NCBI RefSeq assembly: GCF_030936135.1 | Contig: NC_082637.1 | Span: 47,432,603 to 47,496,602 of the forward strand | Source: Gavia stellata | Taxonomy: Eukaryota; Chordata; Aves; Gaviiformes; Gaviidae | Length of the DNA: 64,000 nt | Reading direction: 5' to 3' | Part shown: positions 12,093-25,900 of the stretch, piece by piece | Numbering within the stretch: the first letter of the stretch is position 1 | How the letters are laid out: each line of letters opens with the position of its first letter | Position numbers and translations under genes: made by a program | The notes under the pieces: model-generated | What the model saw: only the letters and a program-made list of their open reading frames with translations | Database searches by the model: none | What the model was told of the DNA's origin: nothing

Positions 12093-13799
12093 TCTTTAAA
12101 AACAGGTATCTCTCTAAAATAGTGGCAGCAACCCCTTCCCTTCCTAGTTCCTCAATAAGTAGAAAATGAAAGTCACATTTCTTAGCCAGTTGTGAGAAAC
12201 TGTCCAGACTTCCGTTTCCAGTTGGATTATGCTCTTAAATTCCACTTCTACTATCTGCAGTCACTCCTCCTCTTGCCATTCAAATCCACGCAGGCAGTGG
12301 GCAGCCCAGTCATTCCCTGAAGCTTCTGGTGTGAGCTACTCACATGTTTCTTAGGCCTAATCCAGTCTGGTTGTTCATGTGTTACACACAGAGTAGTTAT
12401 GCGTTACAGATTTAGCTGTATTTTAATTCAAGCAGGGATAAAGTAAGTCATTAGATCACACTGGTTCCATGTCATGGTCTTCCAAAATCTCCTTTTGATT
12501 TGGTTATTTTAAAAAATCTTGGCTCATGCTTGCAGGGAGTTGAAAACTTCAACAAGATTAATACTCTGCTGTCCTCCAGTGCTGCAATGCTTCTATGGTG
12601 TTTTCAAAGATAAACACTGTATCCGCAGAGACACAGGTAAACATTATCAGCTGTATTTTCAGAGAAGGAAATAAAGATACGGAGCGGTGCCATTATTGTC
12701 CCAGATGATAACCCAAACAATCAGGTTCCAGACCTTTTTTTTAACCACTGGACCAGCCTTGCCCACTGTAGCAACCCCTTGGGCTTGTTACGATTCCTTA
12801 TTCTGAATTTTAAGCATAAACTAGTACCAGATAAGCTTCCATTGCGTATGTAAGACACAACAAGACACTGATCCTTTCTCCTCATCTAAACATAAGTTAG
12901 TCTTCCATATATCCATCAGTTTCCCGTCTTGCAGTTTGTATATAGTAGCATCACTTCCCTGCAGCATTGAAAGGTAATTACAGACAAAACATCAGAGGAG
13001 GGGACTGTGATATAAAAAGACAAATGTACCTACACAAAAATAGATTTACCTTTGTTATCTCTCCTAATTACCTGTTTGGTACTGGCTCACACACAAAAAA
13101 AATCTTTTTAAATATAAAAAATCTTCTATTTCCTTCCTTGATCCTGCAGCAAAGTTATCAGGGTTCACTTGTAACAACAGTGACAATTGCAGCAGAACAC
13201 CATGATGTTATTGAGGATGAGGAAAAGATTGAGAGAGAATGTCTACACACCGCATACCAAACACACTAGGCCATACCCTGAATTCTTCAGTCGACACACA
13301 GGGAACAATCTTGGGGCACATCTCTTCGCTCCATACGTTCTACAGTCACTTACACAAATGCTTACGTGAAATCATTCTGAATCACTAGCATCTTTCATCT
13401 CTTCACTGATATCAAAGATTGCGTATGGCATAAGGCAATGGTGAATCAAGCCTCACAATCTTTACAGGCAGTTTTGCCTCAGAGAGTACTGACAGACACT
13501 GAAACAAAACAAATCGCACTGAAGTACAGGTAAATGAAGAAATTTACAACTTGAGATCTGCTCATGGCATCCCTTTCTATAAATTAGCTCATGGTGTAAA
13601 AAAAAGCTAAAATTAAACTTGTCTACATGGAAGAAACATGGTGTGCAAGAATATTTCTGAACCAATGATTTGTGTGCACATCTGTGGTAATGGAGGTAGA
13701 TTTTTCTTCTCGTTCCAAATATGTTCCAGCATATACTTAAGTTCTCAGCAACGCTAAACAAACTTGTATCTTCAGTCTCTTTCAAGGCAGGCATTTTGG
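12093..13799. other. SLC35D2 3' UTR / downstream flank
   Basis: Runs from the SLC35D2 stop to the CR1 end. On the minus strand no canonical AATAAA was found in this stretch; the nearest ones lie inside the CR1 (about 11065) and near 10700. The transcript end is therefore undetermined. No other gene is recognised. Confidence 0.45.
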
Positions 13800-13902
13800 C
13801 TAACTCTTTGACTCACGAAGTGCATTCTCTTCATCCCCATGTTGCGTAGGCTTGCTGTTTCCTCTTAAGGTTAAAAACGAGTATCTCAGTCCTCCTGCCA
13901 TA
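13800..13902 (-). CDS. SLC35D2: SLC35D2 coding exon 12 (terminal)
   Basis: 103 nt, residues 299-332 and the stop. It encodes [18 protein letters not shown] and a polar cytosolic tail ending RESKS. Acceptor ctgtag|. The human tail likewise ends in a short acidic-basic stretch. Confidence 0.94.
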
Positions 13903-16900
13903 CTACAGAAAAGAGAATGAACAGAGGTGTGAGACATACCTGATGTTGTACATACCATTTTACAGGTAAGTACCTTTCCTTCCAAAGGATTAAAGAATGC
14001 CAGAGAGCTATGTAAGCCATCTGAGATACAAGCCCTGACTAGACAAAGATCAATAACCAGTTGCTCCAACAGATTCATACAAAGAGATGTAACAGTTCAT
14101 CCAAACACAAAAAGTAAGAACTCACAAGTCATAACTCATATTCAACAGGCACAATCATTCTATCAGTGTTTTCACTTCCCACACCACTTGGCTTTTACTT
14201 GTAAGCCTCGCAGCTCAGAACTGTTGCTCATAAAAAAGAATGAACTCAACCCCACATAGTAAAACTACAGGCATGTTTCTATAGTTAAGATCTTACCATA
14301 GTAAGATTCAGTATCTGAAAACAGACATGAAAAGACGTAACTAATTGTAATGAGCTTTACATCCTGAATGCAGTGAGTCCTCCGGCCAGTGGTTTCAAGA
14401 CTGCATCATCCAAGTGGGCCAAATCAAACAAATCATAAAACTGTATCTCACTGAGAAATCCTCAGCTTTAACAAATAAAAGCTATTCAAGTTCCACTCAC
14501 CAAATGTTTAGCCCTATAAAGTTTAACACGGAGAATATGTAATCTCCACCAATCAACATTCCGATGTAAGCAATAGATATATTCTGAAAGGAAACAAAAG
14601 CCATGCATTTATTGAAGTCAGTTTTAATCTCCAAAAATATAGATTATATCAATTAATTTACTTTTCTAAGTAAATAGCTATACTCTGTTGCTGCCCACTC
14701 TAAAATCAGTGTTTATATTAGTTTCACAGGATGTCAGTCTTACGGGTAACATAAAAACAAAATGGAATAATAAAATCAGTATGTTTTCTCAATGCATACA
14801 ATGCACTGAGAGTGACTTTCTGGGGAAAGAAAAAAAAGAAAAACAATAGGAAAGAAAAAAGGAAAAAAGAAAAAAGGAAAAAAGAAAAAAAGAAAAAAGG
14901 GAAAAAAAGAAAAAAAAGAAAATTAGCTATTTGATGTTAGGTAAAATGGAGCTATAGCCACCTTCTGAAAATGTACTTCTTTTTAATCTTTGGAAGGCTC
15001 ATTTCAAATTCTATTTCTTAAAAGCAGGTTTTGGGTTCTCAGGCATAAAAATTATGCTTTAAAGTTACAATAAATGCTCTTTACTATTGCTTTAAAAGGG
15101 TTACCTCCTTACTTTGCCAACTAAATATATACTGAAAGCACTTGGCTCAAGTTCAAGGCAGGCACAGTTTAAAGATTCTACCCCTCACCCTGCCCCCATC
15201 AAGTTTTGGGAAAATTGTCCCCTATAGACAGAAGGAAAGCTATAGAACTGTGCGATCATTTTACCAACACTTTGTTGGTTTCAAATGTTCTAGCAGTTAG
15301 CCTGGAAATGACATAATTTCTACCAATTTCTATTGGGGACTACTGCATCATAAAGTGCTTCTCAACTTAAGCTGTTCAAAATGTCTGAAAGACTAATTAT
15401 TACTCAGAAATAGTGTTGCTCTATCTTAATGGTTCAATGCAGACATGTAAAATTGAAAAGAACACTTTCAGGACGACAGAATGAAAACTACTAGAGTAAT
15501 CTTGCCAGCTTTCAGGAAAAAAAACAACTGTAGAAAGAGAAGTACCATCTTCCTTTTGCAGATTTTGCTATGCTGGAGGTATTGTTTTCCTTAGTCACCC
15601 ATGGAAGGGAGCACCTGTTATCCCTGTGCCTAAGCTAGTTTGGATTCTGATAGTTATTTGGCCCACAACTGCACAAGTTTTATCTTTTCTAAAACTCTTC
15701 CAACTTACAGGTCCATGCTTCTCTCCAAACTGGCCTACAAAAAGGTGCTTGTGCAGTCAGTGATCATCCCAGCTCTGACATGCTGGCCTTATCAACACAA
15801 TTAAACTGGGTTAGAGAAAACAGACTGTAAGGACACCAAGTTCAGTTTTTAAGACAGGCGTGTTTTGGTGTTGATCAAATTGACCAGAATTTATACAAAC
15901 CAAAATGAAATAGTTCATTCGGCTGGAATACAACCTCTCACACAGAGGCAGAAGCTGTGAACCATAAAGCAATAAACTCCTTACTACAGCTTAGCCATTA
16001 TTCTGTATCTATGAATGCCCTATTTATTAGCAGCAATGGAAACCAGTTCAGTCCAGAGTGAAAGTGGTTAGTCTGTATCAGTTTGCAATGGATTTGCACC
16101 AGGCTACCTTGACTAACTCACGGTAACTTGATAAGGAACAGAAGCAGGTGACAGTACCTGGTGAAATGTGGTTAGACATTTTTTAATTAAAGTGGTTCAA
16201 GCTTCTCATGTAGGAAAAATAAAAACAAATCAACACTCACATTGCTTTTTAGAGTATACCTGAGCTTCAATGGAAGAAAACAAGGTCACTTTGTTGTGTG
16301 GATCTCCCAAATGTATGGCACAAACAGTGTCTCAGTATTAGCCCTCATTTTGAGTTTCCAGCTCTGACCATAACCAGGATCACTGCTGAGTCAATGCTCT
16401 TCCCTGTCTATTTGAGCATTCTCATCCCCCTCTTCTCCATAACTCACCTTGATGGCACCGACTACTGTCGTTGTAAGCGCAGAATTGTAATGACTGCATA
16501 GGACAGTAGAATACATCAAGAGAAACCTAAATAAAGCAAAGGAGAAAATTTTATAAATTCCTTCCAGAGGGCTCAGAAGTTTAGCAACAATTTGAAATGT
16601 TCAACATTTTCTGGATCAGTATTTTGCTGGAATCTTCAATCACACCTGTTCCAAACCCTAAAAAAAGATTCTGTGGATTGGTATTTCAAGTTAATGATGT
16701 GCATACACAAAGCACTCAAAATACACGTTAAAATGTGCTGCCTGAGCTCTAGCAGACTCATCCCTACTTTCTGTCCTTCTTAAATGTCAGTATTTGAAGT
16801 TAGTTTGACCCCTTGGTTGGTGACATGTGCAAGAGCAGAACAGGATCCAACGCACTTTTTTATTCTTGCTTTGACTCTGCAGTTCCAACAGGAACAAAGC

Positions 16901-19900
16901 ATTGTTTCCTTACTTTTGAGTCTACCATACTTTTCCAGGTACTTTAAAGAACAAACACACTGAAACAGTTACTATACTAAAGGGCTTACATTCTATTAAC
17001 TGCAAAGAAGTTGTTAGATAATCAGAAGACACGGCCAGCAGAGAGGTACTGAGTACAGAAAGTAAAAAGCTAAATGTCACGTTGTTGACTGCTGTACTTG
17101 TGAAGTCAACAACATAGATAGTATTGAAACAGTTATTTACACTATTAGAAATAATTAAAAGACAAGACAGAAGCCTGGGGGAAAAATGTATTTTCTTTGA
17201 ATTTTATCCTACTTATTATGATAAAGTTTTACATTTGAGATTTGCAATTTGAAACACTGTCATTAAAACGTCTTACTTGATTGCCCTGTGTCCTTACCCC
17301 AACAAGCAGGAAAGAAGAAATTGAAAGACAAATAAAACATTTGTCCAGTGCTGGAAATGTGTTGCCTATTTAAAAAAAAAAAAAAAAAAAAAGAGAGAGC
17401 GAGAATTATGTGCTATATAATCAACTGTAAACACATATAAAATGCAGTTAATACGAAAATGTGCAAAATCATAAAATACATTTATTCATATTATAATTAC
17501 AAAATTTTTATATTACTACTGGAAACAGTTTAATGCATTTAACTTCAGAGACAACAGGACAAAAGCAGCCATAATACCTAGATACATTCTTGTAACATAT
17601 ATAGCAATGCAGACATAAGACTGCACACTGCAAGCAATGAATATAAATACAATATAAAGAATCTGTATTTTTATATTTATTAATACAGATACCAACACTG
17701 TGATTAATATTATACAATAAATAGTGTTGATATCAGACAGAGAGAAAAGCAAATAAATAATCTCCTTGAAGTCTATTTCATACCATGGGTTCATTCATGA
17801 ACAGCTTTCAAGGTTTGAGCCTGCACTTTTGAGCTCAAAAGTAGGTTAAATAAGCATTACTAAGGTCTCTCATCAATGAAGGTCAATAAAAAGGCTAAAT
17901 CATCACTTCGAAGTCTGCTCCTTAGTGACATGCAGCAAACAAATACACAGTGCCACACAACAGTCACTAAGACACAGGTCACAGATTCTTTTCCATCTCT
18001 AGTAACTCCAGGATACACCTCATTTTAATCTGGTCAGTTTAAAGTCACCTGTATCAGCACAAAACTCAACAAAGGCTGAACACACCCCTGAGAAACAGGG
18101 TAAAGGCTGTTGTCCATGCTGATTTGTGGCTAGCTGAGCCTCCAACACCTGAGCTAATAGATTAAAGGGACCTCAGGCAGCTCTGCCTTGCTACAATTGT
18201 GCTGGTGTGCAGTAACAAATTGCAAAGTATTACAAAGAGACATTCTGGGGCTTCATTTCTCTTCCATTGCATCATGCTTTCCTGTCCTCCTATCCAGCCA
18301 GCTGGTGAAGGAGAAGTGAATAACTGGGTCACTCACACACTGCAGTCTCTACAAGATGTGGTAGCTACCACTCCAGAAAGAGCTAGAGGAGCAGAAGCAA
18401 TCTCCCTATCACATAGACAGGGTACTGATATTTTGACTGGCAAAAGGTACCTACTATGCATTGTCTGTGATGGATCAAGGCAAAAATCTCTGCTAGGGTG
18501 AAAGCAAGCCAACTTCTATGGCCTGAAAATCTGCTAAATACAGGTGTTATCTACAACAATTTGTTGACTTTTCATCAGTATTTTTCCATTTTCTACCTTT
18601 TCTCTGCGATTTAATCTCTGTGCATCACATTGACACTAGTTATCCACATCATTTAATAGGACTTTTAATATTGAGTGACCAAGCCAATGCATATGCACAA
18701 TAGGCACTATGCATTCCTCTGATACCTATTTATTTTTTTCAAGTAATTGAGCATTAAACTGTTTGTGCCAAATCAACATATAGGCACAACACACTCTTTA
18801 TTTTTCCCATGGAATAAATCTAGCAACAAGGTAAATTTCCCTGTCCAGTTCTCCCAAAATGCCTCGAGCAATGACTGCTGGGAAAGCAGTTGAAACCTTA
18901 CAGCCATACAAATTTGGCCTCCACTAAGACTGCCAAGAACGGCATCAGCTGCATGTTTCCTAAACTGGCACAAGGTCATGCTGGACTGATGTCACAAGAA
19001 GAGATTTCATACTCAGAGCAGATCTAAAGCCATAATTTTTCAGCAAGTGACAATTTTTGCACTTAAACAGACTTGGTAAGAATACAATGACAAAATCACC
19101 TGAGTCCAGGGCACAACAACATACAACAAAGGACATTGGAATGATTTATGACACCCACAAGCTCTGTAACAGTTTTCAGTGGCAAATCTTAAATATTTCC
19201 AAAAGGGAATACAAGTCTCTAGACTCATTCTACTGGTAAGAAAAAGGCAACTCAGCAAGTCTGTGAGGGAGCCAGAAAAACAACACAAACCTCCTGGCCT
19301 GATACTTTACATGCAAGGACATACTGCCTATGGTATTATACTGTATTACGATTAGCTATGGAGTGTCATGCTGTTGTTCTACAAGAAGGTTACTAAACTA
19401 GACTGAGACTGAGACTAAACAGGAATCTTTCCTGTACATCAGAATGAGACGACTGGAAATTGTCTGGTTTTGGTATTTGCAATCTCATTTTAGAGCATGT
19501 GGCAAATCACACAGTGCAGCTGGATTCCCAACAAACTGCTCTAGCTGAGAGTCCCCAGTCATACATTAGTTTTTGAACAAAGACTCATATAACGGCTATC
19601 ACACAGCTTCAGCTTCTCCTCAGAGTGAACAATCACAAGTCCTTACTTATGAAGGGAAGTCTAAGTCACAGATTTCAAACGCTAGTCACCAACACGGAGG
19701 TAGGAGTACCTCTTAAAAAAACCCCAAACCCATCCACCCCCTGCAACTGAAAAAACTGAACAAAATATTGTTATCAGTCTGAGACATGGAATATTGCTCC
19801 TTACCTGTTGAAAGTCTCCAGTAGAAAAGCTAATAATAACTGTTGGAACCACCATGAAACAAGCATTATAGAAAAGGACACCATATTTTCCCAACTCCTG

Positions 19901-22900
19901 TGCAAAATGAAACATGATGTTTGGAATTACAAGCCATTTGGGAGCAAAATACTAAATATTACTCTGGCAATCCTTCTGACACTATTGTCAATGAGCAGAC
20001 AAAACATAATACGCTTCAATTTAAAATACAAGCTTGTGATAGTTGGATTCACTGTTTAGTACTTAGCTGAGTTTCCATTTCAGTCACTTTGTAGATTCAG
20101 CAGAATATCACTGCTCTGCTATACCTTGAGAAATCTCTATACAACACCAGCTGGTCAGAAACTTATCAAGGCACTGGTCCAGAACTGCTTTGTGTTAGAC
20201 TGCAGATAAGTCTCTGCCTGGCCAAGGGATTACCCATTCCGTCTACTGCAAATCAACCACAAAAGCACAGGGCAGAGTGGCTCCCTGGGGCTAGCACTGC
20301 AGGAAAATTCATGATGCCTGACTCCTAGATGGAGCATCTGTAATCACTGGTAACTGATGTAACTTCAAGCAACTTGAAGAATGCCATATATCCTGTTGGT
20401 TTACTTGCTTGACACAAAGGCAGAAGATTAGGGGAATGAAAAAGCAGCCTTCCCTTCCTCCAGATTCAGCCATGCTACGCTGCAAACCTCTCCAGCTTAT
20501 CTCTCGCTTTAAAATGAAACCCTGTATTTTGCAGAAACCCGTGAGGCCGTTAAGTGCTGCTCATAAAGAAAAATATGAAGTCTGGATTCGATGTGACTCC
20601 TGAGATTATTAAAAGACACATAATTCCACTGTACAGACTGACCCACAAAAGTCAGTGACAAAACCTCAATCCAGCATCTCCAAGACTGCTCTTTGCTACG
20701 GCTTGGTATGTTTTCATGGCACTGTGTTTGAAGAGCAGTCTGCTCAATCTTTACACGAAGTATAATGTATCAAGGTATGGCCTAATTCTTTGGCATACCT
20801 GGGTTTGGTGTAGACCTGCTTTTAGATAGCCAAAAAAGGTATCAGTTGTTATTGACTCAAACTGGTCAGGTCTCTGTTCCTACCCACAAGTGTATTTTAC
20901 ATAAACCTCACTTAAAGTGTGTTTCTAGTAAAAAAATAATCTTCCTTAGATATGTGTATATATATATGTCAAGTTTATAGGTAAACAATTTGCTTTTGGT
21001 TTGGATTTATTTTATTTTTTAGCCAAAACCAACATTTTAAAGCCACTACAAACTCTGCCTAAAAGACTTGGGAAAAAATAAAATACCCTGTTTATCTAAG
21101 CCTGGCCTGAGATACTAAAAACAAGTTTTTCCCAGAGTATTCTGTATTAAGAATGCATATATCAACTGAAATATGAAAGCAAATGAAAGTATTTATTAGT
21201 TCATAATTGTGTGTTCATAAAGTTATATAATCAGTAATCCACTGTTACCATATTGTCATAATTCAACCTAATCTCCCAACAGTTACCTTTGGATCAATTT
21301 TCTGCTTTGTGTAAACTCCATTTGCTGCTGTGAAGATATCATTTAGCAATACAAATGTGTAGCCCTCCAGATTAAAAGACAGATCAGACCTGGGAAAGAA
21401 ATATTATATTGTAAAAAAGCAAACATTATACAATGCATTGCACTACACTGTTTACCTAGAGAAGTATCATAAATGAGGAAATGCAAATCCTGAGAACTCC
21501 AGAAAGTCACAGGTTTTGCTTTAAGCCTTCTTTGCAAGTCAAGGTACTTCACATTCCTCTAGCCACAGGACCCTCACAAATGAGTCATCAGAGAGTTCCC
21601 AGAACTCAGTTCGGAAGTGGCAGGAAACATTCTGTTTTCATTCTGTGAAAAATTCCATCTGTCTCAACCCTGACAACCTGTCCAATTATTACTGAGTATA
21701 CTTATCTATTTCTTTTAACACAAAAAGTAGCTAGGGAATAAAGTATGACTATTTGTGTTTTACAGTCAGACCAGACATATTGTCATCCTTTCTGTTTCGA
21801 CTAGTCACCTCATGGATATAGGATAATTCATTCAATGGGACACGGCTCTATCCGAGTCACATCATATGGAAATTATTTAACTTTATACATAGCGAAGCCA
21901 ACAAACAAGAAATAACACTACATTTCCAGTTAAGTAAAGGAATACCCACACAGAAAAAAAACAGAGGAGACTAACATATGAGTGCTTTGTGAACTTAATC
22001 TCACATTTGAACTTGTTAAGAGTCATTAAAAGAATAGATGTTGCTTAACTCAAAACAATATTTGACAACCAGAATATCAGCCTTTCCACCCAGAACAAGA
22101 ATATATTTTTCTAAGATTATTAAAATACACTGATACTATGAAATAAAAGCAGCATTCCTCACACAGTTTTAACTTGCTTCATTTATGATCCTGCAAAGAT
22201 GGAAAATCCCGGGGGAAAAAAAAGAAGTTCCCAAATACTTCCAGCTGGGGTTAAATTTTTCCTTTTGTATTACTGCACCTCCCAATGATGTCAGTAGAGA
22301 GATCTTCCAGATCAACTTAATTCAGAGTAACTGATCTCAACTTAGGTTTACTTGGCACTTAACAAGCAATAAAATCCCCCTGTTGTTCCTCCTCTCGTAA
22401 CATGACTTAATATAACAAATTAAAATCTTACCCAGCTGCTATGAAAGCCCCAAGAATGATGGTAAATACGCTGACTATAATACTCAGTGGGTGTCGTTTC
22501 CTGTAGACAAAAATTAGACAGTTCACATTTTCATTATTTGAGGAGATTAAATGGCTGTCTGCCTGAAAAGTTTCAAAGTAATTAGTAATCACAGAATATT
22601 TAACAGGAGGGCACAGTGTTGATAACCTTACAGAAGCAATGTAATTGACTATGTGCCATGCTGTCAGACTTTGGCCCTGAGAACAGAGATTGAAAAAGCA
22701 TTGTGAGCATTCTGCTACTAGATAATTTTAAGAGTAAACATTAAAGGTTTAAAGTAACAGTGCTGGAACAAACTGTAATTTAGTGTGTATTGGTACTCAT
22801 AATGGACATATTTCAGTGTCTTCCAATAATCCAATAAAAGAAAATCACTACACATCTCTCATGTAGTTTTTTGTCTCACCTTTCTTGGGGAAGGTGCTAC

Positions 22901-25900
22901 ACAGCAAACTATCTGGGCTATTTTTTGAAATAGATACTTATTTTGAAGTCAAACTGAAACCTTGTACTTGGAGGGGAAAGCACAGAAGCTTTACATTCTT
23001 CAGTATGTCTACATCAGCACTGCCACAGAGTACGGAAAAGCATACCATAAAACTATCCTGCTTCTTATAGCTGTATTACTTTATTTAGAAATGTCTTAAG
23101 TATTTTTGCACCATACTGCAATATGCCTTACAGACATTCCCTAGTCATTCTCCCAGGCCAGCCCCCAGCTCTGAGCTGGCCTGTGAGAAAAGATCCATCA
23201 AAACAAAATGTACAATGCTCTTGGAGAAATCCTGTGTGTCAAAGGAGCACAGACATGGACCACATGGACCACTGTCCCAACAACAAAGCTGTATGCAGTC
23301 TCTAGATATATTAGGCTTTGATCATAGTGAATCTCAACAGTAACAACCCAAACCTTGACTACTTTTCAAATCCTGAGGTAAGCCAGTGTAGACTTTCTGG
23401 AGTCCTTTTATTTTCAGTCCTGAGGAAATACACTGTGGCAGTCTACGAATACAGCGTTCTGCTCTTAAGCTTCCCTTAGGTTAGGATGTTGCTTGCACTC
23501 ATACACCACATTGCTGTAGTCCAGCTGAGAACTCATGACAATCTCACTGACTCACATTTTCCTCACTTGCTTGTGGGTGGCCTCAGGCCAACAGGAGAAG
23601 ACATCAAGTTCTGCTTTCCCTGTGAGAACTTATAACTAAAAAAGAATTGTGGAGCATCCCCAAATATGAATCACATTGATCAACTGCTGCTTCAGCCAAA
23701 AGGAGATGCCAATCTACTTGGAGGCTTTTTGAAAAGCTCTTCCCCTGACCATCACTCTCATACTGCCTGGGTTGAGCTTTAGCAAGCTGCTTTTCCCTTT
23801 GTGACCTTGCCTTATCCAAGCACAAGCCATCTGGATAGAACTATGATGGTGACAAAGTATGACATATTTATATTCCTGTTCTTCCACATCAGTACAACTG
23901 AAACTAGTGATCCCAAGCTGCAATAGCGTACACTTCTTAATTTCTTATTAAAAACAACTGATGTACCTATAATTAAGGAGTCTTCTGATCTAACAGCACA
24001 CTGCTAGATACCATTTTGCCTCATTAAACTGATGCGATTTTAGACTTCACCCAGAAAGCTACTCTACATAAGCAGACTGCCATACTATCATCACTGTTTT
24101 GAGACATAGGATCCATCTGTTTGAAGCAGTTTGCAGATTAGGGGCCTCCAAGACAAGACACAAACCATAATCGCTAAAAGAAGTGTCTGAGTCATGTTCT
24201 GCTTACCTGATTCCTGTGCAAAAGTCAAGAGAAGGAGCTGGGTAAATGAGAGCAAGCTGATTTTTTTTTCCTGTATTCACTAAAGTGCATGTACCTATGT
24301 CTTCAAAAAATTTTGAAACTTTCTTTTGTTTTCTCTATTTTTCAGTAAAAAGCACTCATTCAATATTCTGATGAGATGTCACAAGTAATCCATTCGATAT
24401 GATCTAAAATAAAGGTCTCTTAAATGAAAAAAAAAAGGATCACCCAAGTATGATGATTTCCAGCAGTAAAGTAAGTGGAATGGTAAACTTCCTGAGCACT
24501 GTAAACATCGGCAAACTGTCAAAAAAAGAAATAAAAATCCAAGCACAGTGTCAGATTAATAGTATTTTTATGTTCTAATTCTTATCTAATTTTACCAAGC
24601 AGAGGATGAAACCATTAGTCCCGCAATAAGCAACCAAAACAAATTCCCAGCCACTTAGCATACATAAAAAAGTCAGTCTGACACCAGAGGCAGATTAGAT
24701 AACCAAATCATTGAAAAATAACAAGATTTGCCAGTTTGTAAAACAATGCAACTGGCTACCTTCTAAAAGGCACCTCTGCATCAGTGAAATGAAATATAAA
24801 AGCTATTTTCTACCTAGCATAGCCCCTGTGAAATAATTCTTCCTGTAGAATTCACTGACAGCGTAAGTAAATATTTTATCTATTGTAAACTTAAAGGACA
24901 CACAATAAACCTGTCTCTGAAAACATGTAACAGAAATAAAATGCAAAGCGAACATGCTTAGTAAACAAGCTGTATATTCAAAAAAGTAAAATAAATCCAC
25001 AAAAAAAAAAACCCAGAGAAAGTACAAGAAACATCAAAGGTGGGACCAGCTGCAATTACCAAACAGTTACTTTTGAACAACATATTGTTCGTCTACGCAA
25101 AGTGAAGCAGTTGGAAACCTTTTTGATTAATTTGAGAAAACACTTGCATCTAACACTTTGGAAATCTGACAGCATGGCCATATGGACCAATTAATCCTCT
25201 GTTTAAGATAACTATTAGCAACTGCATTGATGACTTATACAAATCCTAACACAGTTTAACCACTTTACAACAGACATTTTGAAGTTATGCATAGGATCAT
25301 CTACACCTTACAGACAACCCAAATAAGGTGTAAACAAACGTCACACAATGTAACAAAATGCAATGTAACAAACTGTTCATGAAAATGCAGTGTACAAAAA
25401 TGTTAATGGTAGAAACACTACAGCCATTCTTACTTTTCTGTTATAAAAATAAGTTATGAATAGTAAATCTAAAGGAAGTAAAACAGTCATAGGAAGAGGA
25501 GATGGTACGCTTATGTTTAAAATAACCTAATAAACTTTTTATTTTAAAATTAGTTAGGGAAACAGGGGAAAGAAGAACCCATGAATCAAACTTTTACAGG
25601 ATTGAAACTACTTCCATATTCACACTGGCTGAAGTGCTACTAAGGACAGTACTGCCAAAGTCCTTATGCCTGCCTGAACAGTCACTTCAGTGGAACAACT
25701 TCTGAATGCGTACAACAAAAAGTTGCAGAATCAGGCGCTTAATGTTTCAAAGTTATGAAAAGCTGAAAACTTACAAAATTCTGTGTTTCGATTTAGCTTA
25801 CTATCAAATCCTTAGCAGCCTGTAATAACATACAAGAAATGACCACAATGGTAGTGCTATATCCTCCAATCCTGGTGCAGCCATCATGTTTCTGCACTCC

